Source: Chitinophagaceae bacterium (GTDB lineage Bacteria > Bacteroidota > Bacteroidia > Chitinophagales > Chitinophagaceae). Taken from it: 64,000 bases of DNA. The translations under genes were made by a program, and so were the position numbers. The stretch spans positions 1,052,992 through 1,116,991 of the forward strand of contig JADKHN010000006.1 in assembly GCA_016721725.1 (NCBI GenBank), given 5' to 3'. Position 1 is the first letter of the stretch; each line of letters begins with the position of its first letter. The notes beneath the pieces were generated by a model that ran no database searches, was not told the origin of the DNA, and saw only the letters and a program-made list of their open reading frames with translations. Shown here piece after piece: positions 24,183 through 33,551 of this stretch.

Positions 24183-26243
24183 TTAAAATTGATACCGGAC
24201 CTGGACCCGGAACTCGCACTTTTGCCGTCCCTTGATCTCATCAAATCCACTACCAATAAGCGTTTTATCCAAATAATGGGTCGCCGCATACCGGAACCAG
24301 GCGCTGAGCCGCTTGTTAATTTCATAGTTTATATTTATGTAATACCTAAGCCCTTTTCCATCGTAAGCAGGCACAGAAAAATTATATAAAACATCGTTTT
24401 CGTACGTGTAGATCCTGCTGTCATATCCATCCGTCTCAAAATACTGGAAACGGGCATTGGCTCCATAGGGTTTTAAAAAGGGTTTAAAGAGCAGGTCCGC
24501 CTGGACCAGAAAACCCGTTTCACCGGAAAACTTTTTAGCATCATACCAGGTCATCTCTACCCGGCTACGAAGGGTAAAAGGCTCACTGATCCTGGTATTC
24601 AGCTGGATCCGCCAGTTCTGCAGGGTCCTGCTGACGACAGGAGGTAAAACAAGTCCATCCGCAGTTTCATTCAGGGGTTTTCCCTGCCTGCGATAGCGGC
24701 TGCTCAACTCCCAGGTCTTTCCGGTTTTGATGACAGCCTGTATGAAATAGGACGACCCACCGGAAGGCGCATCCACCCTGTATTTCAGCCAGGGGTGCCG
24801 GTAAAAATCCACATACGCGTCAACCCTCAGAAACGCTACAGGGCGCACAGTAATTCCGGCATAGATCCCGCTTTCATTTTCAGGATCGGCAGATCGGGTA
24901 AAAGCTGAACTGTAAAATGAGCGGTAGGCCGTAGAAAATTTTCGGTACAGGAAACTGATATCGACTGAGGGAGCCACACTCATCAGTAAACCCTGGACCA
25001 GGGCCCAATCCCCCCGGCGGGTAAAGGCCAGCTCGCCGAACAAGTGGAGGTTCTTATAAGTGAGTCCGTAATCCGCACTGAGATTCAGCCACCGATCGCC
25101 CTCGAAATCATACTGGGCATAAGGCTGACCGGATCTGACCACGGGCAAAGAGAACCGATAGCTCACCGCTTGTAAACCGAGGCTCAACCGAGGCTTTCGG
25201 TACCGAAGGTAACCCCCTATAACCATTTGATTTTGAACTCCTTTATCGGATATCTCGGCACCGGTACGGTGATAACCTGAGCTTTGAAAAGAGGTCACCT
25301 GGTCCAATACCCTGCCCGCACTATCCGAAGGACGGTTGGCATCCAATTTTCGGTAAGAACCGAAAAGACCGGCCTCCCAGCGTTTTTTTCGTAGAGAAAG
25401 GGCGATGCCCCGGTGGAAATTCCACTCACCAGCCGAATGATAGGGCCGGAATACCTCCCCTTCTCTTTTTATCGCCATGGCATCGGCGGAATGGGAAAAG
25501 GCCAGGCTTTGCCATTGGATCAACCCCTGCCCCAGGTTGACGGTATAATCCCCGATGATCAGCGTTTTGATCAGTCCGATCTGCCGTATGGCCAGGTGGA
25601 CCGAATAAAAATCAAAGCCCGTTTTCTGGTTTCCTTTCAAAAACTGTTCCCCGGCGTCTTTTTCCGCGAATAAACCCCATTGAAGCAACTGCTTATACTG
25701 ATAACGGTAACTGAACGCGATCTTTTGCGGTGACCCGGGGTATGGCCTCACCGAAGGGGAATCGGTCTTGAAATAACCATTGGACCGCTCGAGTACCTGG
25801 CTGACCCGCAAGAGCAACTGGTGTTCGCCTTTGTGGATCCTGTCCCGAAACAGGGAACGAAGATCCGGCCTTTCACTAACGGTGATGAATGGCTGCATTT
25901 TGCGAATGAGGGCATCGTCCCAGAATGGTATGGCCTGCAATTCCAGCGGACTCAACAGAGGGCCGAGCAATTTCCGGTAAGCCAGGAATTGTTCAACCTG
26001 AACCGGATTCAACAGTTGCAGTTCTTCCAATTCAGCCGCGGTGGCGGTATTCAGGTTGACCGGATCCTTCAGGAACTGTTGCATCCTCCGGAGGAATGAC
26101 TCGTCATCACCCGATTCAACTTCCTGCTTTTCCGCCCTTGCCTCGAGCGCCTGTTCCAGTACCTGTTGCGGATCGGTGACCAACTGCGTGTATGCCTGCC
26201 CGCCCATAAAAACAAGAAGTGTGAAGATGAACAGCTTTTTCAT
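24183..26243 (-). CDS. Helix-hairpin-helix outer-membrane beta-barrel protein
   Basis: From the ATG at 26243 the protein has 686 residues starting MKKLFIFTLLVFMGGQAYTQ, a signal peptide. Residues about 55-120 form a ComEA-like helix-hairpin-helix unit (NLNTATAAELEELQLLNPVQVEQFLAYR; LSPLELQAIPFWDD). The remaining 550 residues alternate aromatic strands (FSYRYQYKQLLQWGLFAEKD; LRYYININYEINKRLSAWF) and end in RVQVRYQF, as in outer-membrane barrels. Such fusions are common in Bacteroidetes and their function is unknown; DNA contact by the HhH part is only suggestive. The ATG overlaps the upstream stop as ATGA (26240-26243). An ATG at 26252 is an alternative. Confidence 0.82.
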   Translation of the reverse strand: MKKLFIFTLLVFMGGQAYTQLVTDPQQVLEQALEARAEKQEVESGDDESFLRRMQQFLKDPVNLNTATAAELEELQLLNPVQVEQFLAYRKLLGPLLSPLELQAIPFWDDALIRKMQPFITVSERPDLRSLFRDRIHKGEHQLLLRVSQVLERSNGYFKTDSPSVRPYPGSPQKIAFSYRYQYKQLLQWGLFAEKDAGEQFLKGNQKTGFDFYSVHLAIRQIGLIKTLIIGDYTVNLGQGLIQWQSLAFSHSADAMAIKREGEVFRPYHSAGEWNFHRGIALSLRKKRWEAGLFGSYRKLDANRPSDSAGRVLDQVTSFQSSGYHRTGAEISDKGVQNQMVIGGYLRYRKPRLSLGLQAVSYRFSLPVVRSGQPYAQYDFEGDRWLNLSADYGLTYKNLHLFGELAFTRRGDWALVQGLLMSVAPSVDISFLYRKFSTAYRSFYSSAFTRSADPENESGIYAGITVRPVAFLRVDAYVDFYRHPWLKYRVDAPSGGSSYFIQAVIKTGKTWELSSRYRRQGKPLNETADGLVLPPVVSRTLQNWRIQLNTRISEPFTLRSRVEMTWYDAKKFSGETGFLVQADLLFKPFLKPYGANARFQYFETDGYDSRIYTYENDVLYNFSVPAYDGKGLRYYININYEINKRLSAWFRYAATHYLDKTLIGSGFDEIKGRQKCEFRVQVRYQF

Positions 26244-27064
26244 TTTTCCCATTTTGGCTGATACAACAAGAGGATGCCCGGTGAAAATCCCAGTTGAGGA
26301 TGATGACTAACGGATAGACTCAGACGCAGATCATGCCAGGCCAGTCCGGCCCCGGCATACGGGGAGGAACTGACGCTGCTGAAGCCCGCCATAGCATAAA
26401 ACAATGAAGCGAAACGGTATTGCATACCCGCCAACACCCCCACCGGGTTATTCTCCGTCTTGCTGATCTCGGCCGCCAGGTAAAAATCTGGGGAAGCATC
26501 GTATCCGAACCCGGCCGTAAATGTCCTTAACGGCCTGTCGGATCTGTTTTTCCCCAGACCGGCGCCAACCAAACTGGCCCCCTGTAATCCGACATGCAGT
26601 TTGCCGGTCAGGTGTACGACCAAACCCAGGTCGGCGTCCAGGGCAGAGGCCTGCTGATAAGCCGGGATACGGGAACCGCTGTAATTAAACCGGATACCCA
26701 TATCCAGTTTAGACCCCAGGCTACGGGCATACGCCAGTCCAACCCGGTATTCATTGAATAACCGGAAGCCCGCATATTGGAATTGAATACCCATTTGTCC
26801 GAGCCGGGTTGGCAGCACGCCTGCCAGAGCGTACTGGCTGTTGGCGGCGAGCATAAAACGCCGTTCACCATACAGTCCAATGCCGGTATGTTTCACCCGG
26901 GCCAGTGACGCAGTATTACCAGTGAAGGAAAATACACTGACCTGTCCCAGGCTGTATGCATCGAGGCCGAGGAATGGGATGGCGACCCCGGAATGGGGCG
27001 TTTGCGCGTAAGAGGACAGCGCATGACAAAAGCAGTACGGCAGCAGGGCCAGTAATGTTTTCAT
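26240..27064 (-). CDS. Exported outer-membrane beta-barrel-like protein
   Basis: The ATG at 27064 gives 274 residues, starting MKTLLALLPYCFCHALSSYAQ (signal peptide). The mature protein alternates short hydrophobic strands with turns (GIGLYGERRFMLAANSQY; GMQYRFASLFYAMAGFSS; ARLSLSVSHHPQLGF-like) and resembles small Bacteroidetes outer-membrane proteins of the PorP/PorV type without a clear match. It is coupled to the HhH barrel gene by an ATGA overlap, so the two probably act together. A longer frame upstream lacks a signal peptide and crosses the divergent promoter region. Confidence 0.75.
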   Translation of the reverse strand: MKTLLALLPYCFCHALSSYAQTPHSGVAIPFLGLDAYSLGQVSVFSFTGNTASLARVKHTGIGLYGERRFMLAANSQYALAGVLPTRLGQMGIQFQYAGFRLFNEYRVGLAYARSLGSKLDMGIRFNYSGSRIPAYQQASALDADLGLVVHLTGKLHVGLQGASLVGAGLGKNRSDRPLRTFTAGFGYDASPDFYLAAEISKTENNPVGVLAGMQYRFASLFYAMAGFSSVSSSPYAGAGLAWHDLRLSLSVSHHPQLGFSPGILLLYQPKWEK

Positions 27065-27120
27065 ATAAGGCAGGTTAGGGTCGTGATCGGAAAACAAAAT
27101 CAATTTAGCCAATTGTTGTT

Positions 27121-27128
27121 TACTTTTG
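27121..27128 (+). promoter_or_regulatory. -7 box TACTTTTG of folD, four bases before the ATG
   Basis: This is a perfect TAnnTTTG. The folD ATG is at 27133, so the transcript should begin at or next to the start codon (leaderless). The -33 region is not a clean TTTG. Confidence 0.55.
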
Positions 27129-27132
27129 CAGC

Positions 27133-28005
27133 ATGCAACTACTTGATGGAAAAATCGTTTCGCAGAGCGTGAAAAACACCGTTCGGGAAAAGTGTGAAAC
27201 ACTGAAAAAAGAAGGTGGAAAAACACCGCATTTAGCGGCCGTACTCGTTGGCCATAATGGCGCCAGTGAAACCTATGTGGCCAGCAAGGTGAAGAGTTGT
27301 GAAGAAGTGGGGTTCACCAGTACACTCGTCAGGCTGGAAGAAGATATAGATGAGCAGGGACTGGTGGCCGTGATCGAAAAACTCAATGCCGACGAGGATA
27401 TCGACGGCATCCTGGTACAGCTTCCCTTACCCAAACAGATCAGCGAAGAACGGATCATCAACATCATCCATCCGGGCAAGGACGTGGACGGATTTCATCC
27501 CATGAGCATCGGCAAGATGGTGCTGGGCCTGCCTACGTTCATCCCGGCAACCCCCTATGGCATCATGCTGATGCTGGAGCATTACCGGATCGAGACCAGC
27601 GGCAAGCACGCCGTGGTGATCGGCCGCAGTAATATCGTGGGCCGGCCCGTGAGCATCCTGCTCAACAGCAACGCCAACCCTGGAAACTGTACTGTAACGG
27701 TATGCCATAGCCGAACAAAAGACCTCGCCGGGATCTGCAGCCAGGCCGATATCATCGTGGCCGCCCTGGGCATACCGGGTTTCCTGAAAGCCGACATGGT
27801 GAAAGAAGGCGCTGTGGTCATCGACGTAGGCATCACCCGCGTTCCGGATCCCACCAAAAAATCGGGCTTCGCCATCAAAGGGGATGTGGATTTTGACGCG
27901 GTGGCCCCCAAATGCAGCTATATCACACCGGTACCCGGCGGGGTCGGACTCATGACCATCGCCGCCCTGCTCATGAATACCCTTAACGCCTGTACGCAGA
28001 AATAA
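27133..28005 (+). CDS. folD: Methylenetetrahydrofolate dehydrogenase / cyclohydrolase
   Basis: This 290-residue bifunctional enzyme interconverts 5,10-methylene- and 10-formyl-tetrahydrofolate using NADP. Motifs are NGASETYVASKVKSCEEVGF with the catalytic lysine, DGILVQLPLPKQI, PGKDVDGFHPMSIGKM, the nucleotide loop VVIGRSNIVGRPVS, and TPVPGGVGLMTIAALLMNT. Length is normal. queE follows after five bases, so the two probably form an operon. Confidence 0.97.
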   Translation: MQLLDGKIVSQSVKNTVREKCETLKKEGGKTPHLAAVLVGHNGASETYVASKVKSCEEVGFTSTLVRLEEDIDEQGLVAVIEKLNADEDIDGILVQLPLPKQISEERIINIIHPGKDVDGFHPMSIGKMVLGLPTFIPATPYGIMLMLEHYRIETSGKHAVVIGRSNIVGRPVSILLNSNANPGNCTVTVCHSRTKDLAGICSQADIIVAALGIPGFLKADMVKEGAVVIDVGITRVPDPTKKSGFAIKGDVDFDAVAPKCSYITPVPGGVGLMTIAALLMNTLNACTQK

Positions 28006-28010
28006 GCACA

Positions 28011-28646
28011 TTGAACACCCTGTCGCAGCATAAAACGGAGGCCCCTTTGATCACCTTACCGGTGATGGAGGATTTTTATACCCTGCAGGGTGAAGGCTTT
28101 CACCAGGGCCGGGCCGCCTATTTCATCCGGCTGGGCGGCTGTGATGTAGGCTGTGTCTGGTGCGACGTGAAGGACAGCTGGGATGCAGACAAGCACCCGA
28201 AGTTCAGCCTGGAGAGCCTGGTCAAAAAAGTGAAAGAGACCCCGGCCGAACTTGTCGTGATCACCGGCGGCGAGCCCCTGATGCACAATCTTGATGCATT
28301 GACCGCCTCCCTTCACCTGGCCGGATTAAGAACGAACCTGGAAACCTCCGGCGCTCATCCCCTGAGCGGCTCCTGGGACTGGATCTGCCTGTCGCCGAAA
28401 AAATTCAAAGCTCCTTTGCCGGGCATCGCTTCCCGCGCGAATGAATTGAAAGTGATCGTTTTCAATAAATCGGACCTGGCCTGGGCGGAGGAACATGCGC
28501 AAATGGTCTCGCCCGATTGCCTGCTTTTCCTGCAACCCGAATGGGACAGGTCTGCGGACATGACGCCCCTCATCGTCGATCATATCAAATCAAATCCCCG
28601 CTGGAGGCTGAGCCTGCAGGTTCACAAATACATCCAGGTTCCCTGA
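28011..28646 (+). CDS. queE: 7-carboxy-7-deazaguanine synthase
   Basis: This 211-residue radical SAM enzyme converts 6-carboxytetrahydropterin to 7-carboxy-7-deazaguanine in queuosine synthesis. The motif GGCDVGCVWCDVKDSWD carries the CxxxCxxC cluster ligands. EDFYTLQGEGFHQGRAAYFIRLGG is the family N-terminal signature and VVITGGEPLMH the SAM-binding GGE motif. The frame can begin at TTG 28011, five bases after folD, or at ATG 28065, which starts MEDFYTLQGEG. The latter would remove 18 residues that are not family-specific, so the start is uncertain. Confidence 0.93.
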   Translation: MNTLSQHKTEAPLITLPVMEDFYTLQGEGFHQGRAAYFIRLGGCDVGCVWCDVKDSWDADKHPKFSLESLVKKVKETPAELVVITGGEPLMHNLDALTASLHLAGLRTNLETSGAHPLSGSWDWICLSPKKFKAPLPGIASRANELKVIVFNKSDLAWAEEHAQMVSPDCLLFLQPEWDRSADMTPLIVDHIKSNPRWRLSLQVHKYIQVP

Positions 28647-28730
28647 CGGATTACTAAAGGATTGTTAGAATTCAAACAGACAACTCAACATCGGTCATTT
28701 CTGTTTATCTTCATGAGCATATTTTGAACC

Positions 28731-30662
28731 ATGCGTAAAGACCGGCTTTTCCTATACCGTACCTGCCTGTTATTGTTCCTGCAATTCGCTTTCTTTTCCG
28801 CGCAGTCGCAATGGTACGACCCCGAAAAAGTGAACAAGGCGGCCGGCGAGATCTACGGACAGGCCTACGAAGAAGCCATTTCCGGTAAATACGCTGAAGC
28901 GATCAAACACCTGGAACAAGCACTTTCCCTTGACCCGAAATTCGTCGATGTCTATCTTTCACGGGCTGGCATATACGCAGAAATGAAGAATTACAGAGCG
29001 TCGGTCGCCGATTTTCAAAAGGGTCTGGACATGGATTCGGTCTATTCCAGGACCTACCTGCTCCCCTATTCCATTTCCCTCGCCGGGGCGGGCAGGTTCG
29101 GCGACGCATTGCGGGCCGTGAACCGGTTCCTGGAAAATCCCACACTCAATGAACAAAGCATCAAGGCCGGGAACTACCGGAAACGCGTTTATGCCTTTGC
29201 GGTAGATTACGAGGCCCGGCACCCGGCGGGCGGTTATGTGTTTTCACCGAAGAACCTCGGCGACAGCATCAATACGGCTTTCCTGGAATATTTCCCCTCA
29301 CTCACCATTGACGGCAAGAAGATGATCTTCACCCGCCGGGTGAATAATGATGAGGATTTTTATGAGACCGATCTCCTGGATGGGCAATGGAGCAAGGCCC
29401 GGTTGCTGGGGGGAAAAGTGAACACCAACCTCAATGAAGGAGCCCAGAATATATCCCAGGACGGACAACTACTCGTTTTCACCGGCTGCAATTATCCCGA
29501 AGGGGAAGGCAGCTGTGACCTGTATTTTTCCCTGAAGACCAATAACGGCTGGAGCGAGCCACAGAACCTCGGCCCCCTCATCAATACCGATTTCTGGGAA
29601 TCCTCCCCTTCCCTCTCACCCGATAAGAAAGACCTGTATTTCGCCAGCAGCCGGGCGGGCGGCTTCGGTGGCCGTGACATCTGGGTCACCCACCGGCTTC
29701 CCAATGGTAAATGGGGTAGTCCGGAGAACCTGGGTGAAGCCGTGAATACCGGGGGCGATGAAAGCTGTCCATTTATGCACGCCGACAACCAGACCCTTTT
29801 CTTCAACAGCAACGGTCACCCGGGCTATGGCATGACCGATCTGTTCTACAGCAAAAAGGTCAGCGACAGCAGCTGGCTGATGGCCGAGAACCTGGGCTAT
29901 CCCATCAATACGATCGACGATGAGGGATCCCTGATCGTTACGGCAGACGGCAGTACGGCCATTTACGCGAGTGATAAAAGCGAAGGCAGGGGCGGTTTGG
30001 ACCTGTATTCCTTCCAGTTACGGGAGGACCTGCGACCGGCCAGGACCCTTTGGGTGCGGGGGCGCGTGTACGACAAGAAGACCAGCGCCGGGCTACCCTC
30101 CAGCGTTGAACTAACGGATTTGACTACCCGAAATATGATCAGCCGCATCCAGACCGATGAAGACGGACATTACCTCATCACCCTGCCCGTGGGTAAGGAT
30201 TATGCCTTTACGGTCAACCGCAAAGGATACCTTTTTTTCTCGGAGAATTTTTCTCTCCTGAATAAGAACGCCGGCGCGGATTTCGTCCAGGACATACCAC
30301 TCCAGCCCATTGAAGCCGGAGCCCTGATCGTACTGAACAATATCTTTTTCGACAGCAAGAAAGCCGATCTCAAACCAGCCTCCCTGGCTGAACTCGATAA
30401 ACTGGTGAATCTGCTGAATGAGAACCCGAGACTGATGATCCAGATCGGGGGGCATACCGATAATGTAGGGCAGGCCAAGGACAACCTGCTGCTCTCAGAA
30501 AACCGGGCCAAAGCCGTAGTGGATTACCTGACCACCAAGGGTATCGCACCCAAAAGGCTCTCCGCCAAAGGATTCGGAGCTTCCAATCCCGTCGCCGATA
30601 ACAATTCGGAAGCCGGCAGATCACTGAACCGGAGGACGGAACTATCTGTGATCAGTAATTGA
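28731..30662 (+). CDS. PorE-like periplasmic protein: TPR, PD40 propeller, CRD-like domain, OmpA
   Basis: This 643-residue protein has an N-terminal signal (LLLFLQFAFFSAQSQ), TPR units at about 45-115 (AIKHLEQALSLDPKFVDVY), a PD40/WD40-like beta-propeller at about 165-420 with repeats such as SPSLSPDKKDLYFASSRAGG, a carboxypeptidase-regulatory-like fold at about 430-520 and an OmpA C-terminal domain (IFFDSKKADLKPASL; GGHTDNVGQAKDN; LNRRTEL) that binds peptidoglycan. This domain order is that of PorE, a type IX secretion component in Porphyromonas. Unlike PorE it lacks a lipobox cysteine. Chitinophagaceae carry several paralogues, so a T9SS role is likely but not certain. Confidence 0.82.
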   Translation: MRKDRLFLYRTCLLLFLQFAFFSAQSQWYDPEKVNKAAGEIYGQAYEEAISGKYAEAIKHLEQALSLDPKFVDVYLSRAGIYAEMKNYRASVADFQKGLDMDSVYSRTYLLPYSISLAGAGRFGDALRAVNRFLENPTLNEQSIKAGNYRKRVYAFAVDYEARHPAGGYVFSPKNLGDSINTAFLEYFPSLTIDGKKMIFTRRVNNDEDFYETDLLDGQWSKARLLGGKVNTNLNEGAQNISQDGQLLVFTGCNYPEGEGSCDLYFSLKTNNGWSEPQNLGPLINTDFWESSPSLSPDKKDLYFASSRAGGFGGRDIWVTHRLPNGKWGSPENLGEAVNTGGDESCPFMHADNQTLFFNSNGHPGYGMTDLFYSKKVSDSSWLMAENLGYPINTIDDEGSLIVTADGSTAIYASDKSEGRGGLDLYSFQLREDLRPARTLWVRGRVYDKKTSAGLPSSVELTDLTTRNMISRIQTDEDGHYLITLPVGKDYAFTVNRKGYLFFSENFSLLNKNAGADFVQDIPLQPIEAGALIVLNNIFFDSKKADLKPASLAELDKLVNLLNENPRLMIQIGGHTDNVGQAKDNLLLSENRAKAVVDYLTTKGIAPKRLSAKGFGASNPVADNNSEAGRSLNRRTELSVISN

Positions 30663-30674
30663 TTTACCCCTCTT

Positions 30675-30713
30675 GGTCGGTGTCCTCACCGAACGGAAAA
30701 ACCTGCTCCTTCT
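30675..30713. repeat. 39-bp direct repeat, copy 1 (contains a TCGGTG/CACCGA palindrome)
   Basis: This 39-bp sequence recurs at 32108-32146 in the same orientation with two mismatches. Its left part is a hairpin, TCGGTG-TCCT-CACCGA. The two copies bracket the NHL-repeat gene. Confidence 0.9.
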
Positions 30714-30874
30714 ATACTCCGCCGGACACAGTCCATGAATACTAGAAAGCACAAGTGATCTCCTTTGGGCTTTACGTTTGACTTATATAAGATTGCGTGG
30801 AGAGAAAAATTGCGCCAGATAGGGGCCAGATGACCAGTGTAATTAGTCAACATCTACGATGATGAATATTAAAC

Positions 30875-31969
30875 TTACTTACTGATCTTTCTTATGCAAT
30901 AAGCTAATTCATCGCCAATGAAAAAGACCCCATTTTTATCGATGGCAATTCCTTTAGGGTTTGCAAATTCAGCAATGGCTGCATCACCATTTGTCACGCC
31001 GGCAGTTCCTTTTCCGGCAAATGTGCTGACAATACCCGCAGAGGTTATCTTACGTATTCGATTATTACCCATGTCAGCAATATACAGGTTACCATCGGGG
31101 TCTAATACAAGTCCCTTTGGGTTAAAAAATTTAGCAGATGCTGCGGGCCCATCTGCAAATCCGCATACAGTTCCTGCATAAGTGCTGACTGTTCCCGTTG
31201 AAGTAATTTTTCTGATCACGCAGTTATAAATATCAGCTACATATAAATTACCCAGTACATCAACATCAATATCAAAAGGAAGATTGAATTCTGCAGTGAG
31301 GGCATTCCCATTTACAAATCCTCGTATTCCGTCCCCAGCGATAGTAGACACAACTCCGGAGGTCGATATTTTACGAATACGAACATTGCCCATATCTGAG
31401 ACATAGATGTTACCGGTTGCATCAATACAAATTGCATTAGGTTGATCAAATCTTGCCGTAGCCGCGTTTCCGTCAATATAACCGGCAGTTCCATCACCTG
31501 CAACAGTGCTCACCATACCCGCAGGAGTTATTTTACGGATACGGTTGTTCCCTATATCAGCCACGATCAGGTTACCAGCCCCATCAACAGCTACGTCAGT
31601 AGGTTTAAAAAACTGTGCTGTTGCAGCTGGCCCATCATTAAATCCCATTACTCCTGTACCGGCATAAGTACTTACAGAACTGTCAAGCGCAATTTTTCTT
31701 ACCCTGTTATTATCAGGATCGGCTTCATACACTATACCCTGGATATCTACTGCTACTCCTGCCATTATCCGGAATTTCGCTGAAAGTGCAGGTCCATCCT
31801 GGAAGCCAGGAACCCCCATTCCTGCATAAGTGCTAACTACATAAGGTTTTACCGGTGGTGTAGGTGGTGGTGTCGGGGTTGTTCCTTGCTGATTAGCTGA
31901 TTTACTGCATGAAATAAATAAAACTGCAAAAGTTATGAGCGAACATAATATTGAATTTTTTATTTCCAT
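30875..31969 (-). CDS. NHL-repeat lipoprotein
   Basis: This 364-residue protein has a lipoprotein signal (ILCSLITFAVLFISC, cysteine 21) and a Thr/Pro linker. From about residue 45 it has six NHL beta-propeller blades of the type VSTYAGTGVMGFNDGPA...FKPTDVAVDGAGNLIVADIGNNRIRKI (each blade about 55 residues). Propellers of this kind bind proteins or ligands at the cell surface; no enzyme residues are seen. The gene is visibly more A/T-rich than its neighbours and lies between two 39-bp direct repeats, which suggests acquisition or relocation by recombination. Confidence 0.88.
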   Translation of the reverse strand: MEIKNSILCSLITFAVLFISCSKSANQQGTTPTPPPTPPVKPYVVSTYAGMGVPGFQDGPALSAKFRIMAGVAVDIQGIVYEADPDNNRVRKIALDSSVSTYAGTGVMGFNDGPAATAQFFKPTDVAVDGAGNLIVADIGNNRIRKITPAGMVSTVAGDGTAGYIDGNAATARFDQPNAICIDATGNIYVSDMGNVRIRKISTSGVVSTIAGDGIRGFVNGNALTAEFNLPFDIDVDVLGNLYVADIYNCVIRKITSTGTVSTYAGTVCGFADGPAASAKFFNPKGLVLDPDGNLYIADMGNNRIRKITSAGIVSTFAGKGTAGVTNGDAAIAEFANPKGIAIDKNGVFFIGDELAYCIRKISK

Positions 31970-32107
31970 GATCGTCGGTTTGCTCTAATATACTATTTTT
32001 ATTTAATGACAAGGCTTATAATTTTAATCAGGCAACTGGTCATGTAAAGTATTTATAGCTTTTTCCTGTTTTAACCCTTGAGGTAATATTCAACTTTATT
32101 CCGCCTA

Positions 32108-32146
32108 GGTCGGTGTCCTCACCGACCGGAAAATCCTGCTCCTTCT
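32108..32146. repeat. 39-bp direct repeat, copy 2
   Basis: This is the second copy of the repeat at 30675-30713 (37 of 39 bases equal). The palindrome is TCGGTG-TCCT-CACCGA. It lies 107 bases before the dprA start. Confidence 0.9.
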
Positions 32147-32253
32147 GGCCACCGATTCAGACCGCTTTCCCCGTTCAATCAGCGTTTTTTTCTCCCCGCG
32201 ATTCAACCCACCCAATATTTCTTTAGTATTGTTTCCCTTTTAATCCCTGCTCC

Positions 32254-33354
32254 ATGAATGATGATCTGCCGTACCAGATTGCCCTTACCCTCGTTCCCCA
32301 GGTGGGCGCCGTACATGCCAAGACCCTGGTGACGCATTTTGGTGAGGCCAGGAAGATATTCAACGCAAAGAAAAAAGACCTGGAAAGGATCGAGGGCATT
32401 GGATCCGTGAGGGCGAAGCATATCCGTGAATTCAGGCAGTTCGATCTCGCGGAGGACGAGGTCAGGTTCCTGGAAAAATACCGGATCACCCCGCTGTTCA
32501 TCACTGATGCAAACTATCCCCAAAGGCTCCTGAACTGCTATGACAGTCCGCCCCTGCTTTACTTCAGGGGGAACGTCAACCTCAATCATTCCCGCATCAT
32601 ATCGGTAGTGGGTACACGAAATAACAGCGGGTACGGCAAATCGGTCTGTGAAAAGCTCATCGAAGAACTGAAAGCAGAGGATGTACTCATCGTCAGCGGA
32701 CTCGCTTTCGGGATCGATACCATTGCCCACAGGGCGGCCCTGAAGAATAACCTGCCCACCCTGGGCGTGCTGGGCCACGGGCTGGACAGGATCTACCCGG
32801 CGCAGAACAAGCACCTGGCCCGTGAAATGACGGTCATGGGCGGTCTGCTCACCGAATTCACCAGCCAGTCGAAACCCGACAAGCAGAATTTCCCCCGGCG
32901 AAACCGCATCGTGGCCGGCATCTGCGACGCACTCGTAGTGATCGAAAGTTCCAAACAGGGCGGTTCGATGATCACGGCGGAACTGGGTAACAGTTATAAC
33001 AGGGATGTGTTCGCCATCCCCGGAAGGACAACGGATGCGCAAAGTGAAGGCTGCCATTACCTGGTCAGGAACAACAAGGCGGCCCTGATCTGTGATGCTC
33101 GCGACCTGCTGGACAATATGGGCTGGACCGTTGTGAAAAAACCGGTGATCCAAAAACAACGTGAACTGTTCGTTGAACTGTCACCGGATGAAAAGCTATT
33201 GGTGAATTTGCTGGAGTCCGGGGACGGCCTGCCCATCGATGAGATCTATCTTCGAAGCGGATTGAGCAGCAGTTCAGTGGCGGCGGCCCTGCTCATGCTG
33301 GAAATGCAGGGCATCGTTCTTTCCCTGCCCGGCAAGGTCTTCAAACTGGCCTAG
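32254..33354 (+). CDS. dprA: DNA processing protein A
   Basis: This 366-residue protein loads RecA on incoming single-stranded DNA in natural transformation. An N-terminal helix-hairpin-helix part (ALTLVPQVGAVHAKTLVTHF; LERIEGIGSVRAKHI) precedes the Rossmann-like core with SVVGTRNNSGYGKSVCEKL, SGLAFGIDTIAHRAAL, LGVLGHGLDRIYPAQN, FPRRNRIVAGICDALVVIES and GGSMITAELG. A C-terminal winged-helix-like segment (LPIDEIYLRSGLSSSSVAAALLMLEMQGIV) follows. The window has no other competence gene. Confidence 0.96.
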   Translation: MNDDLPYQIALTLVPQVGAVHAKTLVTHFGEARKIFNAKKKDLERIEGIGSVRAKHIREFRQFDLAEDEVRFLEKYRITPLFITDANYPQRLLNCYDSPPLLYFRGNVNLNHSRIISVVGTRNNSGYGKSVCEKLIEELKAEDVLIVSGLAFGIDTIAHRAALKNNLPTLGVLGHGLDRIYPAQNKHLAREMTVMGGLLTEFTSQSKPDKQNFPRRNRIVAGICDALVVIESSKQGGSMITAELGNSYNRDVFAIPGRTTDAQSEGCHYLVRNNKAALICDARDLLDNMGWTVVKKPVIQKQRELFVELSPDEKLLVNLLESGDGLPIDEIYLRSGLSSSSVAAALLMLEMQGIVLSLPGKVFKLA

Positions 33355-33502
33355 GAGCCGGGAGCGCATCAGTCTGAAAACCTGCCTGGTTGCACAGCTT
33401 TGACCAAAATGATGAAAATGGGTATCGATTAGCAGATCGCCCGCCTTCGACAAGCTCAGGCTGACAGTCTTTTTTTCGCAGATCTTCAAACTGCTGATTC
33501 AA

Positions 33503-33544
33503 CTGGAAACTTTGAACTTTGCACTTTCAATTTTGAACTTTACC
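33503..33544 (+). repeat. Heptamer array forming the guaB promoter (6 units)
   Basis: Six 7-bp units of the type CTTTGAA (CTGGAAA, CTTTGAA, CTTTGCA, CTTTCAA, TTTTGAA, CTTTACC) end seven bases before the guaB ATG. Both promoter elements of guaB fall within or at the edge of the array. Confidence 0.85.
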
Positions 33545-33548
33545 TTTG
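33518..33548 (+). promoter_or_regulatory. guaB promoter, built from heptamer units
   Basis: TTTG (33518-33521) is followed after exactly 19 nt by TACCTTTG (33541-33548). Both match the Bacteroidetes consensus. The ATG at 33552 lies three bases after the -7 box, so the mRNA is probably leaderless. Confidence 0.75.
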
Positions 33549-33551
33549 CCT

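Noticed and set aside
32203..33159. Leftward open frame of 318 codons opposite dprA
   Set aside because: It is fully antisense to dprA, whose family motifs are unmistakable, and has no motif of its own.
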